Assembly: GCA_036491435.1 (NCBI GenBank)
Contig: DASXBZ010000049.1
Coordinates: 1-64,000, forward strand
Direction: 5' to 3'
From: Bog-473 sp036491435
Lineage (GTDB): Bacteria; Actinomycetota; Acidimicrobiia; Acidimicrobiales; RAAP-2
Length of the DNA stretch: 64,000 bases
The notes beneath the pieces were generated by a model. It was given only the letters and a program-made list of their open reading frames with translations, had not been told where the DNA came from and did not search any database. The position numbers were made by a program, and so were the translations under genes. The first letter of the stretch is position 1; every line of letters starts with the position of its first letter. Shown in pieces: positions 41,867-51,130 of this stretch.

Positions 41867-43245
41867 CACTGCGGCGCGTCGAGCAGCTGATCGGGCAGCA
41901 CGGTGAGGTCACCGGCCCCGAGCGTGAGGCAGAGATCACCCGGTTGCAGCACCGACGCCACCGCCTGGCGCAGCTCCTCCCACCCCGGCGCGTAGAAGAC
42001 CTCGAGGCGGGGGTCCTGGGCGGCCACTGCGTCGGCGACGAGGCGCCCCGAGACCCCCGGCACAGGGCGCTCCCCCGCGCTGTACACGTCGGTCACCACG
42101 AGGACGTCGGCGTCTGCGAAGGCGGAGCCGAACTGGTCGGCCAGCGCGCCGGTGCGGGAGAACCGGTGCGGCTGGAACACCGCCACGATGCGGGACCAGC
42201 CCCCGCTGCGCGCGGTCGCCAAGGCGGCCCGGACTTCGGTGGGCAGGTGCGCATAATCGTCGACGAACGTGACACCGTTGGCCTCACCGCGGAACTCGAA
42301 ACGCCGGCTCACCCCGGCGAAGCGGGCCAGTGCCGCCTCCGCGGCGGCAAAGGGTGCGCCGGAGCGGAGTGCGGCGACCGCCGCCACCGCCGCGTTGCGC
42401 GCGTTGTGCAGTCCCGGCACCCCGATCCGCAACGCGCCGATCACTCCGTCCGGGCCACGCAGCCGGAAGGCGACCGAGCTCCGCAGCAGTGACACCTCCT
42501 CCATCACGTAGTCCGACCCGACGGCTTCGCCGACGAGGGTCGCCCCGTGCGCCCGTCCGATGGCGGCCGCGTGCTCGTCGTCCGCGCACACCACGGCCCC
42601 GAGGGTGGCGCTGCCGACGAAGTCGGAGAAGGCTTCCCGCAGGACCTCGAACGTGCCGTAGTAGTCGAGGTGGTCCGGCTCCACGTTGGTCAGCACCGCC
42701 AGGTCCGGCTGTAAGGCCGTGAACGTGCCGTAGCTCTCGTCCGCCTCGACCACGAGCCACTCGCCGCTGTCCCACACCGCGTTGGTGCCGATCTCGTTGA
42801 CGTCGGCCCCGATGAGGAACGAGGGGTGCAGACCCGCCTCCACCAGGATCAGCGACAGCATCGAGGCGGTCGTCGTCTTGCCGTGCGTCCCCGAGACGGC
42901 GAGGCAGCGCCGGGTGGCGCAGATGGCGGCCAGGACCTCCGAACGCGGCGCGACGTGCGCGCCGGCGTCGGCCGCCGCCACCAACTCGACGTTGACCGCC
43001 GCCACCGCCGGCGAAAAGGTCACGATGTCCGCCCCGGCGGCGTTCTCGGCCCGGTGCCCGAGGGCGACGGCGATGCCCTGCGAGCGCAACCGCTGCGCGA
43101 CCGGCGAATCCTTGAGGTCGGAGCCCGACACGGTGTGGCCCATGGCGCGTAGCACCAGTGCGATCGCACTCATGCCCGCGCCGCCGATGCCCACGACGTG
43201 GATATGCCGCGCGGCGCGCAGGTCGAGCGGCGCCTCAGCGGGCAT
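41863..43245 (-). CDS. murC: UDP-N-acetylmuramate-L-alanine ligase
   Basis: MurC adds the first amino acid to the peptidoglycan stem. The 460-residue ligase has HVVGIGGAGMSAIA at the N-terminus, the ATP loop VSGTHGKTTTASML, VVEADESYGTF, LTNVEPDHLDYYGTF and DDYAHLPTEVRAAL. It overlaps murG by 11 nt. murD, normally in the same cluster, is missing, so murC is one of only two Mur ligases here, with murE. Confidence 0.97.
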   Translation of the reverse strand: MPAEAPLDLRAARHIHVVGIGGAGMSAIALVLRAMGHTVSGSDLKDSPVAQRLRSQGIAVALGHRAENAAGADIVTFSPAVAAVNVELVAAADAGAHVAPRSEVLAAICATRRCLAVSGTHGKTTTASMLSLILVEAGLHPSFLIGADVNEIGTNAVWDSGEWLVVEADESYGTFTALQPDLAVLTNVEPDHLDYYGTFEVLREAFSDFVGSATLGAVVCADDEHAAAIGRAHGATLVGEAVGSDYVMEEVSLLRSSVAFRLRGPDGVIGALRIGVPGLHNARNAAVAAVAALRSGAPFAAAEAALARFAGVSRRFEFRGEANGVTFVDDYAHLPTEVRAALATARSGGWSRIVAVFQPHRFSRTGALADQFGSAFADADVLVVTDVYSAGERPVPGVSGRLVADAVAAQDPRLEVFYAPGWEELRQAVASVLQPGDLCLTLGAGDLTVLPDQLLDAPQW

Positions 43246-44371
43246 GGGCGTCGACCAGTTCGGCGATGCGGGCGGCCGCGTCGGGGTGGGCGTGGCGCCG
43301 CGCCGCCTCCCCCATGGCCCGCAGGCGGTCGGCGTCGGTCAGCAGCGCCTCGAGCTCCTTGGCCAGCCGATCCCCGTCGCACTCGGGATCCGGCACGTGC
43401 ACCGCGGCGCCGAGCGCGACGACGGCCTCTGCGTTGCGCGTCTGGTGGTCACGGGGGGCGCCGGGCAACGGGACCAGGATCGCGGGCACGCCCGAGACGA
43501 GCAGCTCGGCCACTGACATCGCGCCCGCCCGGGACACGCAGACGTCGGCCGCGCGGTAGAGCTCGGGCATGCGCTCCTCGAAGGGCACGACGCGGTAACA
43601 CAGTCCGCCCTCGTCGCCGGGGTCCCCACCCGTAGCGCCCCCGGCAAACGAGTCGTAGTCCCGCCGGCCCGTCACGTGGTACACGGTACGGTCGTCAGAG
43701 GCCCCCCACGACTCCGCCAGCGCGGCCACAGCGCGGTTGATCCGCAGCGCGCCGAGCGAACCGCCCATGGCGGTGACCGTCTGGCGGTCGGCCGGGAGCC
43801 CGAGCGCGTCACGTCCGGCGCGCCGCCCCTCCACCGAGCGGTCCAACCCCGAGAGCTCCGGGCGCACAGGTGTGCCGGTCACGTGCGCCCGCGGCAGTTC
43901 CGTTCCCTCGAAGGCGACCGCGTTGGCGGCGGCGAAACGGCCCAGGAGGCCGTTGACGGCGCCCGGCACGGCATCGGTGTTGACCGACACCAACGGGACA
44001 CGGGTCACGACGGCGGCGAGGCCCGCGGGGAAGCTCGCGTACCCGCCGACGATGACGACGACCCGGGGCCGGCGCCGGAGGAAGGAGCCCAGCGCCCGGA
44101 CACAGGCCCAGACGAGGCCGGCCACGGCACCGACGTTGGCCACGACCGCGCCCGGCGAGACACTCCGCCGGATACCCCGCCCGGGCAGCAGCGTGTAGGG
44201 GAATTCGAGCGACGGCCACGTGGTGGCCTCGTGGCCGCGTCGTGAGCCGAACAGCTCGATGGTGCTCGGGTCGTGACCCCGCGCCACCATGGCGCGCGCA
44301 ACCTGCAGCGACGGGACCACGTGGCCACCGGTCCCCCCGCCGGCGATGACCGTGCCGCGTCCGGCGCTCAC
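43235..44371 (-). CDS. murG: Lipid II synthase MurG (GlcNAc transferase)
   Basis: MurG transfers GlcNAc to lipid I on the inner membrane face. The 378-residue product has the N-terminal GGGTGGHVVPSLQVARAM, VVIVGGYASFPAG, and the C-terminal UDP-binding part ADVCVSRAGAMSVAELLVSG and VPLPGAPRDHQTRNAE. The GTG start overlaps the ftsW stop (GTGA, 44368-44371). A long upstream open extension in the same frame is not coding for this protein. Confidence 0.96.
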   Translation of the reverse strand: MSAGRGTVIAGGGTGGHVVPSLQVARAMVARGHDPSTIELFGSRRGHEATTWPSLEFPYTLLPGRGIRRSVSPGAVVANVGAVAGLVWACVRALGSFLRRRPRVVVIVGGYASFPAGLAAVVTRVPLVSVNTDAVPGAVNGLLGRFAAANAVAFEGTELPRAHVTGTPVRPELSGLDRSVEGRRAGRDALGLPADRQTVTAMGGSLGALRINRAVAALAESWGASDDRTVYHVTGRRDYDSFAGGATGGDPGDEGGLCYRVVPFEERMPELYRAADVCVSRAGAMSVAELLVSGVPAILVPLPGAPRDHQTRNAEAVVALGAAVHVPDPECDGDRLAKELEALLTDADRLRAMGEAARRHAHPDAAARIAELVDAHAR

Positions 44372-45606
44372 CGACCCCGGCGGGCGCCGACGGCTCTCAG
44401 CGCACGACCGGTGGCCGCCGCTTCGCCCTGTCTCGCCACATTGATGAGCACACCGGCGGCCGCCATCGTGATGACGAGGGAGGAACCGCCGAACGAGATG
44501 AAGGGCAGCGGGATCCCGGTGACCGGCAACACGCCGACCACGGCCCCGACGTTGATCAGGGTCTCGGCCGCCACCCACGCCACGAGGCCCAGCGCCAGCA
44601 ACCCGCCGAAGCGGTCGACCGATGCCGTGGCCGCCCGGATGCCGAGCCAGACGAGCGCGGCGAGCAACGCGAGCACGAGCACCGCACCGATGATGCCCAG
44701 CTCCTCGCCGATGACCGAGAAGATGAAGTCCGTGTGCGCGTTCGGCAGGTACCCCCACTGGGCCTGCCCACCCCCCAACCCCATGCCGAAGAGGTGTCCC
44801 GATCCGAGCCCGATCTCGGACTGCAGGACCTGGTAGCCCGAGCTCGAACCGTGGGCCGACGGGTCCAGGAAGGAGAGGAGCCGCGTCCGGCGATACGGCG
44901 AGGCGACCGCGACGATCAGGGCGAGCACCGCCACGGCGGCCATCACCTTCATCACCGGGCCGAGCCGCACCCCCGAGACGAAGAGGAGCGTCAGGGCAAT
45001 GCACCCGAGGACCATGGCCGTCCCCATGTCCGGCTGGACCAGGATCAGCAGGCAGGCGAACCCGGTGACGAGGATGACCGGGCCGATGATGCGGCGGTCC
45101 GTGGCGTCCTCGTCGAGACGGCGGGCGATGCAGTCGGCCGCGAACAGCGTGAGGGCGAGCTTCATCAGCTCGGAAGGCTGCAGACGGAACTGGCCGAAGC
45201 CGATCCAACGGCTCGACCCCATGGCGTGCACGCCGAGCCCCGGCACGAGCACGATGAGCAGCAGGCCGAACGTGGCCACCAGCAACAGCGGGCTCAGCCG
45301 GCGAAGCTTGCGGTAGTCGAAGCGCAGCGCCACGCCGAGCGCCACCACGCCGATCGCCATCCACATGCCTTCGCGGATCAGGATCGCCCAAGGGCTGCCG
45401 TAGGTCGAGATGGAGATCACCGACGAAGCCGTCCCCACCATCACCAAGCCGATGACGCAGAGGAGTGCGACGTCGACCAGCAAGAGGGTGGAGACCGCCA
45501 CCTGTCGTCCGGCGATCTGCACCTTGCCGCCCGGTTGTGCCGCCGGGGTACGCCCTGAGGCGGTGGAACGCCGGGTGGGCGCCGCCGCGGCGCGTGCGGG
45601 AGTCAT
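44368..45606 (-). CDS. ftsW: Septal peptidoglycan polymerase FtsW
   Basis: A SEDS-family glycosyltransferase with about ten membrane segments, 412 residues. Typical motifs are SSRWIGFGQFRLQPSELMKL, LVQPDMGTAMVLG, SGYQVLQSEIGLGSGHLFG and GIPLPFISFGGSSLV. A GAGGGG ribosome site lies about 8 nt before the ATG. This ATG overlaps the stop of a 54-codon ORF that fills the gap to mraY. Confidence 0.95.
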   Translation of the reverse strand: MTPARAAAAPTRRSTASGRTPAAQPGGKVQIAGRQVAVSTLLLVDVALLCVIGLVMVGTASSVISISTYGSPWAILIREGMWMAIGVVALGVALRFDYRKLRRLSPLLLVATFGLLLIVLVPGLGVHAMGSSRWIGFGQFRLQPSELMKLALTLFAADCIARRLDEDATDRRIIGPVILVTGFACLLILVQPDMGTAMVLGCIALTLLFVSGVRLGPVMKVMAAVAVLALIVAVASPYRRTRLLSFLDPSAHGSSSGYQVLQSEIGLGSGHLFGMGLGGGQAQWGYLPNAHTDFIFSVIGEELGIIGAVLVLALLAALVWLGIRAATASVDRFGGLLALGLVAWVAAETLINVGAVVGVLPVTGIPLPFISFGGSSLVITMAAAGVLINVARQGEAAATGRALRAVGARRGR

Positions 45607-45767
45607 GCGCGGTCCGCCCCCTCGTCCGTCTCGCGGCGCGCCTGCCCGCCTGCCCCGTCCGACACCGGTCGCATGCACCAATTCTTGCCCACCGCGCGGC
45701 CGAAGTGGCGGATCGGTGGACCGTCGACGCGTCGAAGAAAACGCGGGACAGGAGACCGATGGGTCAT
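45603..45767 (-). CDS. 54-codon ORF in the murD position, overlapping mraY and ftsW
   Basis: An ORF of 54 codons (MTHRSPVPRFLRRVDG...) fills the gap between mraY and ftsW exactly. Its ATG overlaps the mraY stop by ATGA (45764-45767), and its own TGA overlaps the ftsW ATG by ATGA (45603-45606). The product is basic in its first half, with RHFGRAVGKNWCMRPV in the middle and an acidic end. Third-position GC from about codon 17 on is roughly 88 percent by my count, higher than in the overlapping upstream reading of ftsW. There is no similarity to MurD that I can see. It could be a small coupled division protein or a remnant; I do not recognise it. Confidence 0.5.
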   Translation of the reverse strand: MTHRSPVPRFLRRVDGPPIRHFGRAVGKNWCMRPVSDGAGGQARRETDEGADRA

Positions 45768-46804
45768 GTGAGCTTCGACACCGTCAGGAAGTCGCCGTAG
45801 AAGATACCGAGGCCCAACGCGCAGAACAGACCCCCGAGGATCCAGAAGCGGATGATCACCGTCGTCTCGGGCCAGCCGGCCAACTCGAAGTGGTGATGGA
45901 TGGGCGCCATGCGGAAGATCCGTCGGTGGAACATCCGGAAGCTGATGACCTGCATGATCACTGACACGGTCTCCATCACGAAGAGGCCGCCGATGATCAA
46001 CAGCAGGAGTTCGAGGTTGAGCAGGAGGCACAACGCGGCGAGGCCGGCCCCGATGGCCAACGCGCCGGTGTCGCCCATGATGATCTTGGCCGGCGCCGCG
46101 TTCCACCAGAGGAACCCGATGCACGCACCGGCCAGGGCGACCGAGACCAACGCCAGGTCGATCGCCGACGCGGGCAGCACGTGGTAGATCGAGTAGTGCC
46201 GGAAGATCCAGTACCCCATGATCGACAGCACCGCGAAGCAGAAGCTGCCCGATCCCGCGGCCAAGCCGTCGACGCCGTCGGTGATGTTCACGGCGTTCGA
46301 CGACCCGACCATCACGAGCACGGCGAAGATCACCCAGAGAACGGAGCCCATGTCGACCCCGATCGCCTCTGACCGGGTGAAGGAGAGCGCGGTCGACGTG
46401 TGCGCCCAGTTCACAGCCAGCAGGGCGAAGGTCAGCGCACAGACGAATTGCGCACCGGACTTGGCCCGTTTGTTGAGGCCGAGGCTGCGCCGGTGGTGGA
46501 CCTTGATGTAGTCGTCGACGAAGCCAATCAGACCGAACGCCACCACCGCCCCGATGGTCAGGTACCCCGTACGGGAGAACCGGATCTCGGTGCCGATGTG
46601 CCCCACGGCGTAGCCGAACACGACCGATCCGACGATGGCGATGCCGCCCATGGTCGGCGTGCCCGCCTTGATGCTGTGGGTGGCCGGCCCGTCCTCCCGG
46701 ATGTGCTGACCGATCTGGCGATTGCGGAAGTAGCGGATCAGGAAGGGGGTCGAAAGGATCGCGCACCACAGCGCGACGCCACCCGAGACGAGAAGTCCGA
46801 GCAC
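45764..46804 (-). CDS. mraY: Phospho-MurNAc-pentapeptide transferase
   Basis: MraY moves phospho-MurNAc-pentapeptide to undecaprenyl phosphate, making lipid I. The 346-residue, ten-helix protein has GTPTMGGIAIVG, GFVDDYIKV (Asp pair), NAVNITDGVDGLAAG, IIMGDTGALAIG and the APIHHHFELAGWPE loop. GTG start 6 nt after the murE stop, leaving no room for murF. Confidence 0.97.
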   Translation of the reverse strand: MLGLLVSGGVALWCAILSTPFLIRYFRNRQIGQHIREDGPATHSIKAGTPTMGGIAIVGSVVFGYAVGHIGTEIRFSRTGYLTIGAVVAFGLIGFVDDYIKVHHRRSLGLNKRAKSGAQFVCALTFALLAVNWAHTSTALSFTRSEAIGVDMGSVLWVIFAVLVMVGSSNAVNITDGVDGLAAGSGSFCFAVLSIMGYWIFRHYSIYHVLPASAIDLALVSVALAGACIGFLWWNAAPAKIIMGDTGALAIGAGLAALCLLLNLELLLLIIGGLFVMETVSVIMQVISFRMFHRRIFRMAPIHHHFELAGWPETTVIIRFWILGGLFCALGLGIFYGDFLTVSKLT

Positions 46805-46810
46805 GAGAGC

Positions 46811-48430
46811 TCAGGTTTCCGCGCTGGTGCCGCGGGAGGCTGATGCTGAGAGCTGGCCGTCGGCCTTCCCTCGCGCCGGTGACTCCTGCGCCGGTGTGAC
46901 CCAGGTGGCCGGATCCGCCGCGAAGCGGGTCGAGAGCGCATCCCGCGCCTCCACCGCGTCGTCGAAGGACAGTCGGCGTCCGGCAACTTCCTGGTACGTC
47001 TCGTGACCCTTGCCGGCGATGATGACGACGTCGCCGGGTTCGGCGGCATCGAGCGCGCGCCGGATGGCGACGCGCCGGTCCGGCTCGACGACGACACGCG
47101 GGTTCTCCCGCCCTCCCGGGACGCCCGCCAGGATCTCTTCGATGATGGCAAGCGGATCCTCGTCGCGCGGGTTGTCCGACGTCACGATGGCGAGGTCGCT
47201 GGCCGCCGCGGCGGCCGCTCCCATGACCGGGCGCTTCGCACGGTCGCGGTTGCCGCCGCAGCCGAAGACGGAGATCACGCGCCGGGTTTTGACCGGACCG
47301 AGCCGCCGCGCCTCGGCCAACACGACCTCGAGGCCCGCTGGCGTGTGGGCATAGTCGACCAGGACGGTGAAGGGCGGCCGCGACAGCCGCTTCCCCCCGC
47401 CACCGGCCCTCCCACCCGACGACGCCTGGGCGTCCGCCGGCGCGGGCGCCGCGATGACCTGCAGTCGGCCCGGAACGAGCCGCAGGTGGGCCATGGCGGC
47501 GGCGATCTCGCCGGGCTCGAGCTCGAGGTCCAACGCCAGGGCGGCCTCGGCGGCGAGCAACGCGTTGTCGACGTTGACCCCACCGGTCAGCGGGGTCGTC
47601 ACCCGGTGCCCCCGCCAGGTGAACTCGGTGTGCCCGGGCCACAAGACCACGTCTACGGCGTCCGAGTGATGCACCGCGGTCATCGGGATCTTTGCGCGGT
47701 CGAGGAGCAGGCGCCCCCAGGCGTCGTCGGCGTTCACCACCGCCCGCAGCGCGTGATTCGAAGTGAAGAGCTGTGCCTTCGCCTCGAAGTAGTCCTCCAT
47801 CGTCCCGTGGTAGTCGAGGTGGTCGTGGCTGAGGTTCGTGAAGACCGCGACGTCGAAGTGAATACCGTCGACCCTCGACTGCACGAGTGCGTGACTCGAG
47901 ACCTCCATGGCGACCGCGTGACGGAGCCCGTCGGCGCGCTGTCGGTCCCGCACGCCGGCGAGGACGCGCTCGACTTCTGTCGCTTCCGGCGTCGTGCGCG
48001 CGCCGGACAACGTGCCCATGACGTTGGTGGGGCGACCCGTGGTGCTCAACAGGTCGCCCAGGAGCTGCGTGACGGTCGTCTTGCCGTTCGTCCCCGTCAC
48101 GCCGATCATCACCAGATCCCGGGCGGGGAACCCATAGAAGGCCGCGGCAAGGTGCGCCATCACCGGGCGCATCGTCCCGGGCGCGATCCTCGCTTGCGTG
48201 ACGTCGCGGCTCAGCAACTCGGGGATGAAGTGCTCACAGAGCACGCCGATCGCGCCTCGTTCGACGGCCTCAGTGGCATAGCGGTGCCCGTCGCTGATCA
48301 GTCCCGGCACGCAGCAGAAGAGGTCGCCGGGAACGACCCTTCGGCTGTCGTGGGTGATGCCGCCCACCTCGACGGCAGAGGGGTCGCCCACGGTCTCGAT
48401 CACCTCGATGTCGTCGAAGAGCAGGTTCAT
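46811..48430 (-). CDS. murE: UDP-MurNAc-tripeptide synthetase
   Basis: MurE adds the third residue of the peptidoglycan stem peptide. The 539-residue product has GGITHDSRRVVPGDLF, VTGTNGKTTVTQLLGD, NLSHDHLDYHGTMEDYF, VDYAHTPAGLE and TSDNPRDEDP; the DNPR motif is the mark of meso-diaminopimelate enzymes. A Gly/Arg-rich insert (SGGRAGGGGKRLSRP) precedes VDYAHTP. ATG 48430 was used; 48445 is an alternative. It is followed directly by mraY, whereas murF normally lies between. Confidence 0.95.
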   Translation of the reverse strand: MNLLFDDIEVIETVGDPSAVEVGGITHDSRRVVPGDLFCCVPGLISDGHRYATEAVERGAIGVLCEHFIPELLSRDVTQARIAPGTMRPVMAHLAAAFYGFPARDLVMIGVTGTNGKTTVTQLLGDLLSTTGRPTNVMGTLSGARTTPEATEVERVLAGVRDRQRADGLRHAVAMEVSSHALVQSRVDGIHFDVAVFTNLSHDHLDYHGTMEDYFEAKAQLFTSNHALRAVVNADDAWGRLLLDRAKIPMTAVHHSDAVDVVLWPGHTEFTWRGHRVTTPLTGGVNVDNALLAAEAALALDLELEPGEIAAAMAHLRLVPGRLQVIAAPAPADAQASSGGRAGGGGKRLSRPPFTVLVDYAHTPAGLEVVLAEARRLGPVKTRRVISVFGCGGNRDRAKRPVMGAAAAAASDLAIVTSDNPRDEDPLAIIEEILAGVPGGRENPRVVVEPDRRVAIRRALDAAEPGDVVIIAGKGHETYQEVAGRRLSFDDAVEARDALSTRFAADPATWVTPAQESPARGKADGQLSASASRGTSAET

Positions 48431-48515
48431 AGGCACGGTTCGCATGGTCGACCCGACAGCGTTACATGCCGCCGACCCCCCTGCGTCCCGCCCGCAATGG
48501 GCGTGTAAGCCGGGG

Positions 48516-50528
48516 TCACGTGATGTCCTGGGCCTGGTCGCTGGGCGTTTTGGTCGTTGGCGTGGTGTTCGTGCCGGCGCCCGGGCTCGTCGGGATGTCG
48601 TAGCGGTGGAGCGCGTAGCTCATGATCTGCGAGAAGACGGGGGCGGAGACCGTGCCACCGAAGATCGGCGTCGGCCGGTCGAGCACCACGATCATCGACA
48701 GCGTGGGGTTGGCGGCCGGAGCGAAACCGACGAACGTCGCCATGTAGGCCCCGGTGACGTAGGAGTCCTTGCCCTGGGTCGGGATCTGTGCCGTCCCGGT
48801 CTTGCCGGCGACCGTGTAGCCCGGTACGGCGGCGCTGGTCCCGGTTCCCTGGGCGACCACCTGCTGGAGCATCGAGGTGAGTTCGGAGTTGACCGAGGGC
48901 GACAGCACCTGGTGGGTCGACGACGGCGCGGTCTTCGTAACGGTGCCGGACGGGCTGACCGTGGACTGCACGAGTTTCGGCGCCACGTAGACGCCGCCGT
49001 TGGCGACGGTGTTGTAAGCATCGAGAACCTGCAGCGCGTTGACGGCGTCGACCTGACCGATGGGGAGCGACACGTAGTTCGTCGGTTCCCAGTTTGCCGC
49101 CGTTGCCAGAAGTCCCGGCGACTCGCCGGGGAAGTGGAGCCCGGTGGCCTGCCCGAAACCAAGCGCCCTCACCTGGGCGAGCAACCTCTGCTCCCCGACG
49201 CCCTGCGCGATCTCCGATGTGCCGATGTTGGAGGACTGGGCGAGGATTTGTGTCGCGTTCAACTGCTCGGTCGGATGGGGTTCGGCGTCGTGGAAGGTGG
49301 AGCCGTCGAGCCTCATCTGGTCGGGGACCGTGAAGACGGTGTTCGGGTTGATCAGCGCGTCTTGCAACGCGGCCGAGAATGTCACCAGCTTGAACACGGA
49401 GCCCGGCTCGTAGAGCTGGGTCACCGCGAGGTTGCTCGATGCTTCGTTGACCGCGTCGTTGGGCCCGATGGGCACGACGCCTCCCGGCGCGTTCGGCGCG
49501 GTCGTCGGTGCACCCAGCGGCGCGGGATGTGTGGCCGCGAGGTTCGCCATCGAGAGGATCTGACCCGTCTTGACGTCCATGACGATCGCGGTACCGCTGA
49601 CAGAGTTGGATGATTCGATGGCCTTGGCCAGCGCCTGCTCGGACTCGTACTGGAGCTGTGTGTCGAGGGTGAGCTCCAATCCCGTCCCCGGCGTCGTTGC
49701 CACCTGGTTCGTCACCGGCGACTGTGGCAGGGCGACGCCGCTGGGTGACGCCAGGATCGTCTCCTTGCCGTCGGAGCCTGCCAGCAACGTGTTGTTCCCA
49801 TACTCGAGGCCGCCCGCCCCCTTGCCGGCAGCATTGGTGAATCCCACCACCGGGGATGCGAGGTCGCCGTTCGGCACCTCACGCTTCGAATCGGAGATCA
49901 GTGTGATCCCGGGTATCGAGTCAGCGGCAATCTTCTGTCCCGTCGACTTGGAGAGTTGGCGCGCCAGGACCACATAACCGGAATGTTGATGCAGTTGCGT
50001 GGCCAGCGTCGCGACGGGGATGTGGAGCATGGGTGCGAGGGCTTCGGCGGTCCGCAGCGGATGGGCGATCTGGAAGTCGTCGGCGACGACGTCGTCGGTG
50101 GGCACCGAGAGCGCCAGCGGTGACCCGTCGCGCGCGTAGATACCGCCCCGCAGCGAGGGAAGCGGCACCGTGATGGCCGACTCGCCACGCGCCTGTGCCT
50201 GGTAACCGCCCGAGTGAAGCACCTGGACGTCCACCAGGCGCGCCACGAGCAGCAACATCGCCACGATCAGGATCAAGCGGACGATCCGCACGCGCCGCAG
50301 GAAGGTGGCGCCCATCCAGTTGCGCCCGCCGGACCGGCGCGACGACGTCGGCGAGCGGTGCCGCTGCGGCCGGGGTCTGTGGCCCGGGGGCGGAGCAGGA
50401 GCCCGTCGGACCGGCCGCGGAGCCGGCCGTGCACTCGGCTGGGTGCGTGTCCGGGTCGCCGTACCGGTGGGTCCGCGACCCGAAACAGCGCGCGCGCGCC
50501 CACCCGTATGCCGCGTGGTCGTGCTCAT
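48516..50528 (-). CDS. ftsI: Penicillin-binding protein (FtsI/PBP3 type)
   Basis: A septal class B transpeptidase of 670 residues. A basic, Pro/Arg-rich cytoplasmic tail of about 80 residues precedes one membrane segment (IVRLILIVAMLLLVARLVDVQ). The dimerisation domain follows, then the transpeptidase with the active Ser in EPGSVFKLV, SSN in AQSSNIGTS and KTG in VAGKTGTAQ. The last 25 residues are Thr-rich. The ATG overlaps the ftsL stop by ATGA. Confidence 0.95.
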   Translation of the reverse strand: MSTTTRHTGGRARAVSGRGPTGTATRTRTQPSARPAPRPVRRAPAPPPGHRPRPQRHRSPTSSRRSGGRNWMGATFLRRVRIVRLILIVAMLLLVARLVDVQVLHSGGYQAQARGESAITVPLPSLRGGIYARDGSPLALSVPTDDVVADDFQIAHPLRTAEALAPMLHIPVATLATQLHQHSGYVVLARQLSKSTGQKIAADSIPGITLISDSKREVPNGDLASPVVGFTNAAGKGAGGLEYGNNTLLAGSDGKETILASPSGVALPQSPVTNQVATTPGTGLELTLDTQLQYESEQALAKAIESSNSVSGTAIVMDVKTGQILSMANLAATHPAPLGAPTTAPNAPGGVVPIGPNDAVNEASSNLAVTQLYEPGSVFKLVTFSAALQDALINPNTVFTVPDQMRLDGSTFHDAEPHPTEQLNATQILAQSSNIGTSEIAQGVGEQRLLAQVRALGFGQATGLHFPGESPGLLATAANWEPTNYVSLPIGQVDAVNALQVLDAYNTVANGGVYVAPKLVQSTVSPSGTVTKTAPSSTHQVLSPSVNSELTSMLQQVVAQGTGTSAAVPGYTVAGKTGTAQIPTQGKDSYVTGAYMATFVGFAPAANPTLSMIVVLDRPTPIFGGTVSAPVFSQIMSYALHRYDIPTSPGAGTNTTPTTKTPSDQAQDIT

Positions 50529-51130
50529 GGCGTCGACGTTGCGGTCGTCGTCGAAGGGGTCGTGCCGGCAGTGGTCGTCCCGCCGGTTGCAGCAGCGCCG
50601 CTGCTGGTTCCCCCTGAAGTGCTCGTCGCGCCGGCACCGCCAGCCGAAGACGTCGAGGTGCTCGCGGTCGTCGCCGGGAGCGGCGCGGCGGGCGCCGGGG
50701 TGACCTTGGGCGTGGCCACCGGGACCGACAAGGAAACGTACGGGAGCTCCACCACGGTGGCGGGGTGCACCATGCCCTGGCTCGTGGCCGCACTGACGAT
50801 ACGCGGCGGCGTCTCGAGCTGAGAGACGGAAAGTTCGGCTTGACGGTGCGCACTCTGTTCGAGCGACAGCTGGTGCTGCAGCGAAGACAAACGCACCTGT
50901 CCGTTCGCGAGCAAGGCCTGCGCCACGACGACCGCCAACAGGGAGGCGACGACCATCGACACCGACAGGATGTTGAGCACCCGGCGCCGGTTCGCCAGCA
51001 GCCCACGGATACGGCCCGGCTGACCGGAGCGCGACGGGACAGCCCGTAACGGTGCCCAGCGCCGGGACGGAGTGGAACCCCCGGCGTGGCGGCGTACGGG
51101 CGCAGCCGTCGCCGCAGGAGGTGGTGGCAT
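50525..51130 (-). CDS. FtsL-like septum protein
   Basis: A 201-residue bitopic protein: basic N-terminus, membrane segment NILSVSMVVASLLAVVVAQ, then a short coiled coil of about 35 residues and a long Thr/Ser/Ala/Gly-rich C-terminal tail. FtsL proteins vary greatly; position between rsmH and ftsI and topology support the call. Start ATG 51130 shares one base with the rsmH stop (TGATG). Confidence 0.75.
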   Translation of the reverse strand: MPPPPAATAAPVRRHAGGSTPSRRWAPLRAVPSRSGQPGRIRGLLANRRRVLNILSVSMVVASLLAVVVAQALLANGQVRLSSLQHQLSLEQSAHRQAELSVSQLETPPRIVSAATSQGMVHPATVVELPYVSLSVPVATPKVTPAPAAPLPATTASTSTSSAGGAGATSTSGGTSSGAAATGGTTTAGTTPSTTTATSTP

